64,000 nucleotides of DNA from Phlebiopsis flavidoalba (taxonomy: Eukaryota; Basidiomycota; Agaricomycetes; Polyporales; Phanerochaetaceae): the NCBI GenBank assembly GCA_035772785.1, contig JAOCPU010000001.1, positions 2,852,001-2,916,000 of the forward strand, read 5' to 3'. Positions 11,868 through 24,822 of the stretch are shown in pieces. The number at the start of each line of letters is the position of its first letter. Position 1 is the first letter of the stretch. The notes under the pieces were generated by a model. The model was not told the DNA's origin. It worked only from the letters and a program-made list of their open reading frames with translations, and did no database searches. A program made the translations under genes and the position numbers.

Positions 11868-14790
11868 CTACCGCTTACCGCCCCTGCGCGTCGGGAGCTT
11901 CTTTCATCTGACGACCCGCCATGCCGGGCGCAGCTGGCGGTGGCGCAGCGCCCATGTTGAACGGACACGGGGCCACCCGTCTGAGTGGGGGAGGGCCGCG
12001 GACGGCGCAAACGTGGCGAAGGCGTCGAGGGCGCCGAACGTGAATCCGCCGGCGCCATTCTGACGGGCAGGCCCGCCACTGGGTGCCGCTAGGTGAAGAC
12101 GGGGGGGGGGTCTGGCTGCTGCCAAAAGTTGAACGCACCCGTGGGCGCTGTCGTGGGAGTCGTGCCGCCAAAGAAGCCACCTGTTTGCGCAGGCTGGCTG
12201 AACGGATTCGGGCTTGGTGCAGCGGAAGCTAGTCGCAGAGGCGGGTTGGCCAAAGGAGTTGCTCTGAGCAATTTGCGGAGCATCATTCAGGCGCGCCAAA
12301 GCCGAAGACAGGTGAGGAGGTCGATGGTGTGGTGCGGGCGAGTTGAGGCGAAGCTGCTCGGAGCTGCACATTGGTCTCCGGTGCTTTCTGACCGAAGGGG
12401 AATCCACCCGCAGGCGCCGCAGTCGGCTCTGCTGTCTTCTGGCCAAAGGCGAACGTGCCCGGCGTCGACGCTGTAGGGGGTCTCCGGCGTCTTTTGGCCA
12501 AACGTGAAGCCCCCAGTCGTCGTCGGCTGCCCGAACGCAAACGGCGTACCAGCCTTTCTCAGCAGGCTTTTGCCTCAGACTTCGCAAATGGGTTCGGCGA
12601 GGACGGGTTGCCGAAGTTGAACCCCGACGAGCCGTTTTGTGCAGGCTGACCGAATGGCGACGACGCTCCGCCAAACCCTCCCGTGAGCTTCGACAGGTCA
12701 GGCTTGTTGGGAGTGGTCATCGAGAGGTTTCGCACAGGGCTTTCGTCCATCATGATCTCGTGAATCATCCTTCTTAGGTGGTGTCACCGTACCAGCACCC
12801 GAAGCGGCGGGGCGTCCCGTTGACGGCAGACCCAAAGAGCATGGATCCACCAGCAGGGACGGGCGTTGCAGCAGCGGGAGTACCGAAGGTAAATTTTTTT
12901 TCCGTGGTCGGAGTCGGGGTTGACGGCGCTGTACCAGGGTTGGCGAACGTGAATGGCGACTTCGCTGGCTCGGGAGTAGAGGTCGCAGCAGGTTGTCCAA
13001 AGTTGAACGCATTGAAACTAGGTTGTTGGGGGCAGCGATGGCAGGTGATGACGCTGATGCTGCCGACGGCGCACGTTTGGGGGTTGAAGGAGGCTGAGGT
13101 TGAGGGCGGTCCAAACACGAAGGGCGTTTTGGAAGACTTTGTGCTTGACGTCGAGGCCACTGGTAGCGCACCAAACGCTGACGAGATGAGCACTTGCAGA
13201 TGGGGCGCCGAACGCGAACGGAGTCTTCAGCGCATCGCTTGTCAAACGGTCGACTTTCGGAGGTGGGGACTGTGGCGGGCTCAGCAGGCTTCGCAACCGA
13301 ATTGGAAAGGTAGAGGAGAAGGGTGTGGAGGCGGGGCGTTCCGTCGCTGTGGGAGGGCCACTGAAGTTGAAGATCGAAGGAAGCGGGCGCCAGTGTAGGA
13401 GCGTCAGGTTTGGCTGCGGGCTGACCGAACAGTGATGCCGGGACCGGTGTCTCCTTCGTTGTTTCAGGTACCTTAGTGGGCTCGGAAGGCTTAGTGTCCG
13501 GAAAAGTCTTCGGAAAGGGTGAGGATGCGAGTTCTGTGCTGCCGAAGCCCTTGAACGCAGAAGCAGCGCCTGCTTTGGAGGTATCGGGCCCGTTCTTTGC
13601 ATCCTCACCGGAGCTGGTCTGGGATGCGGCCTTGGGAGCTCCGAATAAGTTGAAAGCCGATGCTGGGGGGCCCGCGATATCGCTCGTTTAGTCTCCGTCG
13701 CTTTGCCGAACAGTGATGGTGTTTCCTTCGCGGTGCCGCAGCGGGTGCAGGAAGTTGGTGTTGAGACACCGAAAGAGAAGTTCGACGGTAAGTTGACCTG
13801 AGCAGTGGGTTTCGAAAGTGCAGCTGAGTTCGCAAAGAAGTTTGGGGACCGCTGATAGGAGCCTTTGCCGGTGACACTTGCATCCAGCTTGTTCCGCCAC
13901 TGGCTGCCTGGGAGCAGTCGCGAGTACGGCCGCGTATTCCAGGACTCGGGGGGATGAGGGCTATTTGAGGGACGGCGTTAATGAGCGGGTCAAGGGGGCG
14001 GAGGCAAATACTGATTGCGAGTCTGCAGCCACGGTAATTGGTGGAGATGGTGTGAGGGACATCTTTACCCATAGCGAAGGCCTTGGGCACCGGGATCGTT
14101 GGTGACTTGTCGCTGGTTTGCGAGGGACCTGAGTAGCGCTCGGGACCGCCCATTAGCGAAAACGGCAACGATGAAATGGGGGCGTCCCTCTCGTCTTTGC
14201 AGTACCAAAGTTGATGGGTGTAACCTGCGGCAAAATGAGCATGAGGCTATGATGGCAAGCTTGACACCTACATCCTTCGCGAAAAACTAAGGCGCCCGTG
14301 GACGGGAGCGAATGTAGCTTTTGGCTTGGGCGTCTGCGGTTTGCTACCGTCATCCATCGCATCTTCGTCTTCCTCCTCATACAAGGCAGAAAAACGACCA
14401 GCCCTTGCTTTAGCTCTGGGCCTCGCAATGTGATTGCGGGACGTAGTCTGGGCGACCGACGCGAAGGGTAGACTTCCCGGTGCTGGGGGCTGACGAGGGG
14501 GGGCTGCGTTTCGAACTCGATCGGTTTCTCGAGTTCTTTGACAAGGTCTTCGGTTTGCACGTCCGTTTCAATGCTTGCGTTTGCGATCAGCTCTTCGTCC
14601 GTCTCAATCGCATCGGCTTTCTCCTTCTCGAGCTTCTTCGACTTCTTCTAGCCTCCGCTTTTTGCCTAACTTTCTTCGTTGAGCCTCTGCCCGAATAAGG
14701 CTTTGAACAAAAGTCCTCTTCAGCCGACATTTCGGATGCGCTACGCTTCTGTGCTGTCCCGAGACGAGGTTTCTTTTCACGATCGTTCAT
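11868..14790 (-). CDS. FG-repeat nucleoporin (heavily frameshifted)
   Basis: Nuclear-pore protein whose Phe-Gly repeats form the permeability barrier and bind transport receptors. The start at 14790 gives MNDREKKPRLGTAQKRSASE, a basic KKVRQKAEARR stretch, then an acidic helical part with LEKEKADAIETDEEL and VQTEDLVKELEKPIEFE. The middle and C-terminal parts alternate between frames but repeatedly show FG motifs: INFGTAK, FNFGQPA, KKFTFGTP, FAFGQKT, FGFGAPE and GFNFGNPSSPNPFAKS. The last codons read GRQMK followed, after a one-base shift, by KLPTRRGGKR and a stop at 11868. Basic C-termini of this kind occur in Nup1/Nup60-type basket nucleoporins, so a basket identity is possible but not proven. 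I count more than ten frame changes. A long poly-G run near 12107 is one likely indel site. Confidence 0.75.
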
Positions 14791-16530
14791 GACGGTGACG
14801 TGTGAGATTGGCTTTGGTATAAAGGCGACGGGACAACAGTTTTGCTTTTTGTAGCCGCGGTGGGCAAAAACGGGTTCTTGAATACGTTAGCCCGCGGTAA
14901 GAATGTGGTCGGTTTGATTTACCATGATCAAAGATGTAGGAGTGGGGCTCGCTGGATGGCGAGTAGAGATTAGTTGTCCGTAAGGATAAAATGGCGGCAT
15001 CCGCACACTCCTTTCGTCAAATCCTGCATAGAACTATCCGAACCGAGCTTGAGAGAGCTACGCGAGCGCTGGGTAGGTTTGACCTGGGACAGACGGGTTG
15101 AGAATGCACGGCATATACACAAAGGTCAATTGGCATACCGTTTCGTTGAGTCGTCCATCAGCGCGCCAAGAGTATTCGGAGGCGGGCGGGGCGTCGCTCT
15201 CGATGTGGGTGCTTCTGAAGGCGCTTTTGAAACGAACATGGGCCTGTCAATGAGCTGGGCCTAGGGGTGGTGGCTCGGATTCGTTCCTCTTCACGCCGCG
15301 TGGGATCGGGAACCAAAGTTTAGCCCAGCGGGTGCCGGAGTCAGCGAGGTAACGCTATGCTGCGGGAAGGGCTGGAGGGCAGGCGAGGCCGACAGTCTCC
15401 TTGTTGAGGCTCGTGCAATCATCCATCGACACGTGACGCGGACGAGCAGGGGTACCTCCTGGATACAAGTACCGAACATGGGTCGATATCGGTTTGGAGG
15501 ATCCATCGACTGTGTTTCGACTGCAATGACAGTTGGTTTTTTTGTTTAATCACGGGGAAGGCAAGACCTTGGCACGGTATCCGCTGAGGTATGCCGGGTT
15601 CTGGAGGGCAGCATGTGCTATGTGTGACACATACTGGCACATAGACTTGGCCTGACTCGACTGTCTGATCGTGGCACATGGTTTGTTTTGACGATGTGAA
15701 TCACAACCAACTCGGGTGACACCACGCTAGCTGAAGTTGGCCATGATTTTTGTTGGGCCAAATCATGTACGGATGGCCTTGCGGTGGCCTGATGGCCACA
15801 CCCGTCATCTGGCGAGCGATATCACCCTCTGCCTCTTGCTACTACTCCGCTGACCCCCCTTCCACCAAATAGGACAACCTCAACGACACTGCCTTCCTAC
15901 GCTTCGTAGGGCGTGTTTGACTGTGAGCCACTGTCCCCGCAAAATAGCCTGCTCGGCAGGATGCTTTTGGAGCGAACCAAAGGATGGCCTTGGAGTCGTT
16001 GTAACGGGTCTAGGATGACCTGGGTCGTTCCTTACGGGGCATCCTCGGACGAGCGATGGATTGTCGATGGACGAGGAGGAGGGCGGGAATTCGATGGGGG
16101 GGGGGGGGACAAGGGGGGCCCAGGGAGAATTGAGAAGTTGGTGGTGGATGGCCGGGGCAAGGCAGGAATGAAGAGCGTGACTGGGCCGTAGGTGGCAGAT
16201 CGTGAGGCGCTGTTATCGTGTATTTACACGACTTTAGTGATGGATAAATGTAGGGTCTCAACTCTCTATGCGGATTCCCACCTGTAGTGATGTGCGGAGG
16301 AAGAGTCGGTGAGTTACAACTTCACTTATATTTTCATCCACGGCCCACGTAAAGTTTCAGATGCAGGGAGTGACTGGCTGGTGACCCTCCCCCTTACATT
16401 CGCGGCTGCAAGGCTTCCGTCCGCTCCTCTGCGCCGCTCCCCTACGATTCTAGTGGCATTTCCAGTCACTGCTATTGTTAGTCTCCATTTCAGACCTGTT
16501 TTGCACCGAGAATAAATACAATCAAAGTCT
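14791..16530. other. intergenic DNA between the nucleoporin and gamma-tubulin
   Basis: These are divergent genes, so this 1.7 kb should contain both promoters. A plus-strand frame at 14974–15264 is not recognisable. A run of 12 G is at about 16096. I see no clear TATA box for gamma-tubulin. Confidence 0.4.
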
Positions 16531-16533
16531 AGG

Positions 16534-18445
16534 ATGCCTCGCGAAATCGGTCACGGTACAGTTGGGCAAATGCGGCACAACCAAGTGCGGCTCCTTGAAC
16601 CTCGGATGCTCAGCCTCAAAATCTGACTCGAGTGACCCGTGATAAGTGGGTTTCCGTCTACTGGCAGAGGCTGTGTGCTGACATGGAATCAGCTAAGGGA
16701 GAGGTATCCTCGTAAGCGAGTGGGCGACTGAAGGCGGCGACCGAAAGGACGTGTTTTTCTATCAGCAGACGATGAGCACTACATCCCACGCGCGATATTG
16801 GTAGACCTTGAACCTCGTGGTATGCCTTTCACCTTGCCATTTTGATTGCACGCATAACCTTTATCTTTAGGTCATTAATAACAATTCAGGAATGTCGCCA
16901 TACGCGAACTATAACAACCCGGTAAAACATCTTTGTCTCGCAAGATGAGGCGGAGCGGGCAACAACTGGGCACAGGGTATGGCGGCAGCGAACGAACTTT
17001 ACGAAAGAAGTTATTGGAGATGGTTGACCGCCGACACGCCAGAAGGCAGCGACTCATTGGAGTGTAACGTTCTTGTGTAAACGATACAACCCCATAACCT
17101 TGCTAATTCTGCGCGTGCAATTAGGGCTTCATGTTGATGCATTCTATAGCCGGCGGTACTGGCTCGGGCTTCGGCTCTTTCATGCCTCGAACGACTAAAC
17201 GATAAATTCCCGAAGAAGCTCACACAGACTTACTCCGTGTTCCCTAATGCGCAAGGAAGGAGACGTCGTCGTACACGCTTACACTCCATGCTCACCCTGA
17301 GCGCCTGGCCAACCACGCCGACTCGGTCGTAGTTCTGGATAATGGTGCCTTGGCTCGTATATCTGCGGATAGACTACACGTCCCAAACGCCAACATTCGA
17401 CCCAGAACGAACCAGCTTTGTAAGTGCACTGCTCAGACTCAGACACATGTACTGAATTTCTTGTAGATCTCTACTGTGATGGCCGCTTCAACACAAACTC
17501 TTCGATACCCAGGATACATGAACAACGATCTTGTCGGAATCATAGCTTCTCTTATACCCACTCCCTCGCTGCCACTTCCTCATGACCTCCCTACAACGCC
17601 CTTCACAAGTGATCAAATCGATCAGGTCAGAGTCAGTCCCCAGCCCCTCCTTGTCATCACTTCGGGAACTCACTTACTGCAGGCCAAGACAATCCGTCGC
17701 AACAACGGTGTTGGATGTGATGCGTCGATTGCTACAACCCAAGAATCGTATGGTTTCCACGATACCGAGCAAGACAGCATGTTACATATCGATATTGAAC
17801 ATTATCCAAGGCGATGTAGACCCTACAGATGTGCCACGAGCTCCGTCCGCAGAGGGAATTTGCTCTAATATCTATCATTCAGGTTCACCAATCACATACT
17901 GCGTATACGAGAGCGGCAACTAGCAAAACTTCATCCCATGGGGCCCAGCCTCGATTCAGGTGGCCCTAACTCGCAAGTCACCTTACGTGCCTACCAATCA
18001 TCGCGTCAGCGGTCTCATGCTCGCAAACCATACAAGCATTGCATCGGTTTGTACTCAAAAACCACCGCCTCCCAGCCCAAGTCGCGACTCATTACCCACG
18101 TTCGCAATAGCTCTTCAAGCGCATGATCGACCAATTTGATCGCCTCCGAAAGCGAAAAACGCGTTCATGGAGCAGTACAAGAAAGAGAAGGTATTCGAAA
18201 ATGGACTGGAAGAGTTTGACGACCGCCAGGTACGTGCTTCACACCCATACACGAGCGTTGTAAAGTTCTAAAGCAATGATTTTCAGAGCAACGGCGGAGG
18301 AGTTGCTCAAAGAGTACAAGGCTTGCGAGAGCCCCGACTATATTACTTATGTCAGTTGAGGTCCAAACTACCGACTGAACCTCATAGTGCAATCTACTGA
18401 CTGCAACCTCTTTAGGGCTCCGGTAGCGGTGAACAAGGCGCATAA
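16534..18445 (+). CDS. gamma-tubulin (frameshifted, at least six introns)
   Basis: Microtubule-nucleating tubulin of the spindle pole body. The start gives MPREI then VTVQLGKCG, followed by [16 protein letters not shown], [17 protein letters not shown], and an intron at 16820–16870. Next come [12 protein letters not shown], then [15 protein letters not shown] after an intron ending at 17124. The GGTGSG nucleotide loop is intact. Then [29 protein letters not shown] and an intron at about 17420–17466. Next are [27 protein letters not shown], an intron at 17626–17682, [57 protein letters not shown], [17 protein letters not shown] and an intron at about 18046–18110. The end is [54 protein letters not shown] and GSGSGEQGA, stop at 18445. 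Full length for the family (about 450–465 residues). Many one-base frame changes interrupt it. Confidence 0.93.
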
Positions 18446-19280
18446 TTGTATCTGGACATTTTAACAACGTGTATTACGTAGCATGCATCCTTCGCCTCTT
18501 CATGACACATCATGGGGCTCTTATATGAGTAACTATGTGCCTTTTTCTTGCCCAAAGCTCACTAGGGTTGTAGTACACACCCTGTTCCTAAATATCAAGC
18601 CAATTGTTTCTTCGTACCGTCGTGTTCATGTTGAGAGACCCAGAACGACGTTCGCGCACTCACAACACCGCCGCATATTGCATCTTGCTGCAGCCAGACG
18701 TGAGTTAGCAGTGCTAAGTTTAGCGCCTCGCTGGAGCTCGATGAGACGAAAGTACGGAGGTGCACCGAGGTCATGGAGCTCAAGCTATGCATAAGGCCCT
18801 ATGCACATACCCAGTATGCTGCAAAAGTGCCATGAAGACCAAGCACAGCCCGCCCCTCTCGCGGGAGGCGGAGAAGCGGTGACTTGGACGCTTCCCTAGG
18901 GGTCTCACGCACAAGTATCTGTGCGTCTGTGTAGAACGTTCCCCCCTAAACCCTCCGTGTGTCCCATTCCTTCCGCGTGCTACGCGTCAGTTCACATCGA
19001 TCGCTCACAGTTGCTGCTACTATATATGAAGGACGCTAACGGATTGAGCATAGACGGCACGGTCTCTGCTTGGAGAAGTCTGTGGGAGGTCGGGCTTGGT
19101 CGTAGGGTACGTACAGGGGCGACGATGTTGCCTTGCGATGATTAATCTTCCTACCTGTGCACCATATCCATTGAGAGAAAGGCCTACATTTCCACCGTCG
19201 ATGACGTCTTTGCCTCGTCCTTCCCTCAGTCGATGGGCCAACAGGGATACTTGCATCATTGGTTGTGTGCGTACATGAAA
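18446..19280. other. no gene recognised
   Basis: 3' flank of gamma-tubulin and the start of the accessory region. No recognisable coding or repeat homology beyond short frames. Confidence 0.35.
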
Positions 19281-19289
19281 TCGGTTTTC

Positions 19290-19690
19290 AATTCGGCATT
19301 GTACTCGTAAGAGCCACGAAGCGGGGTCTGTCCTTCTTCCCGACCTGCCGCGCACGCTGCCACTTATCAACCGCCCCTTCCGCAGACTGCAGCCACGAGA
19401 TGTTTGTTTTTCTCACATCCGGCCGCATTCCTCCGTTTGCTTGTATCTCTTCCAAAACTCGAGGGGTTGAGCTGTCACGATCTGGAATGTGCTGGGTATA
19501 CACTTCCCTCCGTTGCCAAGCTGTCCCGCAGCAAATATCCCAAGTCTATTGTTATTGAACTCAAAAACTGGGACGAGGGAGTTAATGGTCTGGACAGTGG
19601 AGGCGCGAGTGGGGTGACCTGCAGGTTTCATTGATGTCAGCAAGCATTTGATCGACACGCCGAGAGAAAAAATGCGTACCATTGGTCTCA
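19290..19690 (+). pseudogene. F-box-like family fragment
   Basis: Matches only the middle of the family: FFPTCRARCHLSTAP (compare FFPDLPRTLPLIDLP in the 30.4-kb copy), then AAFLRLLVSLPKLEGLSC, LECAGYTLPSVAKLSR and IVIELKNWD. The N-terminal F-box-like part and the C-terminal KWISFDEF block are missing. A frame change splits the first two motifs. Its 3' end runs straight into the small repeat at 19.61 kb. Confidence 0.65.
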
Positions 19691-19990
19691 GCACCCCGGG
19701 TAGCGGCTCCTTGTGTGGGTGAGCCCGGCATCTGGCGCAAACGCTTTCAAACTTGTAGTTCTCTTTTCATAGAAGTCAGGGCGCTTCCGATCGGAAGACA
19801 CATTCAATATAGGGAACGGACCTTCACCCATGGAGGCGTTATTCTTTATAGTATCGAAAAACGTTTGGCGCGGTACACACGACTTGGTTTGTTGAAAGCC
19901 GAGCTCGCGCCTTGCCTAGACGTTTTGCGTCGGCGACCGATGGCTAAGGCAAAGTTTGTGCACTAGAGATCTTTAGCAGAGGCTTTTGCG
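19610..19990 (+). repeat. small dispersed repeat R2, copy a
   Basis: Shares with 25.99–26.40 kb and 36.70–37.15 kb a leading CTGCAGG/CTGCGGG, a GATGTCAGC(A/G)AGC motif, a CGCGTACC-ATTGG-like motif and a GCGCTTtt…GGACCTTC block. It begins directly after the F-box-like fragment. Confidence 0.5.
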
Positions 19991-20401
19991 CGGTATGATC
20001 GATAGAGGCGTTCCATTACAGCCAGAGGCGTTGTCCCTGTCCCATGTGCTGACTTGACCTCCTTGCCAAGAATGCCTTGGATGTATGGCGAGTCTTGCGG
20101 CTAGTTGACACGAGCGCAAGATCTCCAATGAGCCTGCGAGACGTCGTGCTTGGAGTACCCCATAGCTGATTTATAGGTCAGGTTGGCGTGGGTAAGCGAG
20201 AGTAGCTCACTTTCTACAGGTTGGCGTGGGTAAGCGAGTAGCTCACCTTCTACTTTGCATGCTAAGGCCCATGGTCACCAGCCCTCCCCAACGATCCTAT
20301 CTGTCGTGAGTACAGGATTTGATACGAGTCGCGGAGTTGAAATCCAGAGTCGGTTTGCACTGAAAGGACCCGAACAAATCGACATACTGACAGGGGGGAA
20401 A

Positions 20402-23110
20402 CGATAGTGTCATGTCAACCCCGGCCTGCGAACGCGACTTGGGAAACTTGAAAGCGCGCTCGCACAACCCTAACCCACGCCGATCTGCTTTTTGGCAGGC
20501 ATGGCATCGTGTGGCGCAGCGCCGATATTCGGGGACTTCAAGTTGGGACGCTCTCCTGGCACTTTACCACCGCCATCTTGACACGACCTGCCCGCGACTA
20601 GCCGCCGCTCCATTGTCCCTCGAGTTACATCCTCTCACGTTCATGCCAGGTCTTCCAACTTGCCTTGGCATGGGACTCCCTCATGGCTCGGGCCTTTCAA
20701 ACACCGGCGGCTTTGTCCAAAAGACAGTCGCTGCAACTTGCTCTCAGCCACACAAGGACATGCTAGGATGTGCTGTACCAAAGGCCCAGCACATAGGCGC
20801 CTTAGTGGCCCTTGCGACTACCCACACGATCTGTCGAGCTCGCATTGATCATGTCAACGCGGCAGTGGCATCTTGGTGAGTGCACATGTTCTGAGGCTCG
20901 TTGTCTTAGACTAACCACCGCGATGACAGGAATGAAAAACCGTGCAGAGACTCTTCAGGTAGTCCATGATGTACTGCATAGGCCTGGAACATGGGTTGAA
21001 GGACCCAAAGCCAGCGGTAAAGGCGCGATAGGTGCGTCTAGCCACGCTGCTGTCTCCTTGCGCTTTGTCTCATTCGATTTCACCGACCACAGTCACGGGC
21101 TAATGCGCGAGCATGTATGGGCAGCCGTTCTTGGTGGGCACTGAACTTCGCGGCTAATGCCGCCCTTATCGCTGATAGGTTTCTTGGAATGTTTGACAGC
21201 TAGATCGTGCAAACGCAATTCAGCGGAAAAACGGCATGAACGTAGCGCGTAGGATTTACGGCTCCCTGATCTCGGCACGTCCTCGCAATATGTACAACGT
21301 GCCAAATTGAGCGACGTGATGTCAAGCATGCACATCGACCTGTCAAAGCTACATGTGCTAACTATGGAGTTTTGTCTCGCTGTCCGACGGAGCAGTACGT
21401 CTTCTCGTGAGTTCTACCTTGCGTTTTGTTCGAACATATCTAATCAAGATATCGAAGTAAAGGCTTCTCCGACGATCCTTGTTCAGATCCGATTTCCGTT
21501 CGCCCCGCAACCAAGCAGAGGTAAATTTGGTACTCTTTGATTGCCCCTGAGCTCATCAATGTCCGCGTCGCAATCTCACAAACGGAGGCGGTCATGAAAA
21601 CAGTCATCCCAGAAATCGACATCCCAAGAATCTGGGCCTAGTACCCTGTCCTTGCTGCTGGTACGTACATCACGCGACGAGGTCTTTGCTGTATTTTGCT
21701 GACTATTCTCTCGACGGGCAGCTCTCCAACCCTGTAGATCCGAATAGGCTTTCACCGGCGAACGGTGCGCGAGTGAAGACCGTCACAAGCACCAGAAGTA
21801 GGGATATTGGTGGCACAACACGTCCAGGCTTTCTTTTTTCCGACGCAAATACGCGAGTCCCCATACGCTCGGATTATACGCGGCAACTCACATCTCGCGA
21901 CTAGGCAGCACATTCCATCTCAGCGCATACAATCAATGATCTCACCTGGTTTCGATCCGATGCGCTCATGACCGCCAACTTGTTGCCGCTCTCTAACAAC
22001 CTGTGGTTATTCGCCCACCTTTCTCGCGGACTCAGCCTCGCGGAGTTCTCTTCTGAGTTCTGCTGATGCAGTCAACGGTATCACCGGGATTTGGAGAGGG
22101 CCATAACTCGGAAGTGAATAGGCTTACCGGTATCACGCGCCCACACTGAGCAGAAAGTTTATACCGCGTCCTTTCCAGCACAGTCCATTGCGACGTGCCT
22201 CTATCACGCGCACGAACCTATCATCGTCGGCGCCAGAGGCGCAGCTCACAGCCTGCGTTTCTGATGGATGGGTGCGGTTGATAGTCACGAGCTAATATCC
22301 ACTGTACCTCTGCGTAAGAGGCGCTTGCCGGTACGTCCCCACCTTTTGGCTTCGTGTGAACGCATCAACTTAATTTCGTCAATATGATAGAAAATTGTTT
22401 CGTTAACATCAAGGTTTTCAACCCTAGGACCTGATGCAGACCGTATATCGATGGGCCAAGAGATGGAGAGGCTGTTGTACTCGTATCACGGCGAGCTGGT
22501 ATGCAATGATCGTGTTCCGACCTCAGTACGCTCTTACCTCTGATTCCTTGCCGTGTCCGTTCAAATTAATCAGAAGACGGCGTGGTGTCCTACACAGCCC
22601 TGTAGGCTTCTTGCTTCGTGCGCATGGACGTTGACGTGGTTTCCGGGTAAGCACGCCAAGCTGCGATCGGTTTCGGTGGCTAATCTCTGGGTATATGCGC
22701 ATGCAGGACAGAATGGAACCACTTACAGGATGCTTTGGAGTGCCTGGAAGCTATAGGTCCCAACCAAACACACGAAGACGACTGTGGTTGCGCAGGGCAG
22801 GGCACGGTCCTGCATCTATGTACACATCCATTTGCGATCCTCAAAAAAAAAATGCCTCATCACTTGACTACATGATCTTCTTGTTTTTGTCAGTTCATGC
22901 AATGGGGCATGCGTCCTCGCAACGCGCGGCTGGCTGGAATGCAATCAATCTTTGATTACTTTCCCGGACGAACAGGATGCTTGTATGGTGCCGGCGCGAG
23001 GGCGCGGAGAAGTTCTTCCTGCTGAACACCATGTATTCATGATGTGCGGAAGAGGCACAGCGAAAGGTCCGCGACCACCGCATCCAGCTACGGCGCTTCC
23101 CCCGGGACAG
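20402..23110 (+). repeat. long accessory repeat, copy 1 (upstream of F-box-like copy 2)
   Basis: Diverged direct repeat shared with 27.16–30.30 and 39.69–42.87 kb. Landmarks occur in the same order in all three. These are TGTCATGTCAACCC at the left edge, GGGAAACTTGA with GCGCGCT, GGTGAGTGCA(C/A)ATGTTCT (a possible intron donor), TTCGAT near ACCGCAGTC, GCAGCTCACAGC, GGTAAGCAC with GCATGCAGGACAGA, and CAATGGGGCATGC at the right. Splice-like signals inside suggest an ancient spliced gene, but I cannot read a conserved protein and do not recognise one. Confidence 0.75.
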
Positions 23111-23120
23111 GACGTCTAGT

Positions 23121-23131
23121 TATAAGTACTG
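23121..23131 (+). promoter_or_regulatory. core promoter of F-box-like copy 2
   Basis: TATAAGTACTGG, about 70 bp before the start codon. The same block, TATAAGTACTG followed by CCCGCATACATGAACTC, is kept at 30305 and 42874, and ATAAGTACTGG at 49318, which supports a functional TATA element. Confidence 0.6.
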
Positions 23132-23191
23132 GCCCATGCCCCGCATACATGAACTCCGGTTCCCCCTCCCCCAGATACCGCTCGCTTGGTA

Positions 23192-24784
23192 TGGACCATG
23201 AAACAGACACATCGGACGACGAGAGCCCGGAGGCAGAACTTGACAGAAGGCTGATACGGGATAGATGGAGGAAACAGCGTGTCACGTCAGTCGACTGTAT
23301 TCTGCCTGTCCGAGCCTGCTCACGGACTATCCGCAGAGTAACAGATACGTCTGCTGCACGTCGCTTGCCACCGGAGCTCCTCGACAAGATAGTATGGAAG
23401 GCCAACCAGTGGACGGGAGCGTGAATGGGCCCGATTGAGCGCGGTGAGCCGACGATGGGCCGACCTCATCCGTCCGGAGCTGTGGCGGGAATTGTATGTC
23501 AAGTCCGATCGGCGCCTGCAGAACCTCTGCGCCCTTCTCAAAGCTTCGCCGCCTCCGCAATGGCTGCCCCTGCATGAGCTCATTCAAGAAATTCATCTGG
23601 GTTCAACGCACGGAGGAGCACCGTGGCTCCACCGTGTACATTCTGCTCTTGCTTCCGCGCTCGCATGTTACCCTGTGATAAACACTAACTTTCAACCCAA
23701 TGATCGCGAGCATAGAGTTACAAACCGGGCTCCGTCTTTCTTCCCCGACCTCCTCCCACGCACGCTGCCGCCCATGCCACCATCCCTTCCGCACACTGTA
23801 CATGGAGGTGTCCGCTTTCCAAGCTCTGCCGCATTCCTTCGTCTGCTTGCATCTCTTCCACAACTCGAGGGCTTGACATGCTGGCATCTGCAGTGCGCCC
23901 GGTATATGCTTCCCTCGACTGCCCAGCTGTCCCGCGGCAGCTCTCCACAGCGCATCGTCATCAAACTGGGAGATTGGGACGGAAATCATGATGGTCTGAG
24001 CTGGTGGCTACAACTTATTATCAGTCGATGTGGCCTCACCCGGCCCAACGACGTTTCCCAAAAGCCACGCCACCTACTCATGCTGCACGCATCCGAAGTC
24101 ACACCGCTAAGCTTGTTGACGGCGCTCGTTCAGCCCTACAAAGGTAGCTTCATCCATTCAACCCATAGATTTTTGTGTCTCAGGATTCAGACCGCTGCCT
24201 GGAGACGCAACTGCCCAAAAGTACGCGAGCTCTTAACAGCGCTACTTTTCCTGATGTTTTTGATGTACTAATTTTTGTGCATGTTAGTGGGATTATCTCT
24301 CGGCGACGAGGAGGAAATTCGGCTTTTGATCAGCTTTGCTACACCAAACACCATCCAAGGAAACCCCGTTGCTACTCCCCCGCATGGTAAATGTGAATAT
24401 CCGCGAGATCGAAGCTACGGTTATACTTCACGAAAGCTCATCAAGACTGAAACCGTATTCTTACGCAAATGCTCGACTGTGGCTCGATTCTTTCAGCTGG
24501 TTGAACTCGCAGGCGCTTTGCGCTTGTTGGAGGGGCTCAAGACCTTTCGGCTGACATTCGAGACAGACTACGGCTACGACCCGGGTCAGACGGACAAGCT
24601 TCTGGGTCCGTACCTATACAAGCATCGGGCGCTTTCGACGAGGGCGGCTTGCGCAAGAAGATTTTCTTCCAGATCAAGGACGGGTCCTTAGTTGACTTGT
24701 GGGAGATATTGCCAGGCGACAGTGGATCTCATTCGATGAACTTATCAAAAAAAACATCCCAGAAGATTCAGACGAGTGGTGGTG
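23192..24784 (+). CDS. F-box-like protein, copy 2 (frameshifted)
   Basis: Starts MDHETDTSDDESPEAELDRR, then EQRVTSVDC-like QRVTSVDCILPVRACSRTI and RRLPPELLDKIVWKA (F-box-like). One frame change follows, then AVSRRWADLIRPELWRELYV and the Leu-rich middle (FPSSAAFLRLLASLPQLEGL, CARYMLPSTAQLSRG, WWLQLIISRCG). The exon 1/exon 2 intron is at about 24220–24289 with a CTAAT branch-like motif before TTAG. Exon 2 has LVELAGALRLLEGLKTFRL and KRWISFDELI-like sequence before IPEDSDEWW. The stop at 24784 may be read through by splicing: GTGAAC at 24782 to ACAG at 24823 looks like an intron into tail exons reaching toward 25.3 kb (YKSYVGHDGNELEYL, SSDTVS). Confidence 0.7.
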
Positions 24785-24822
24785 AACAGAAGTGCCCTAG
24801 ACACACAAAATCGCACAAAACA

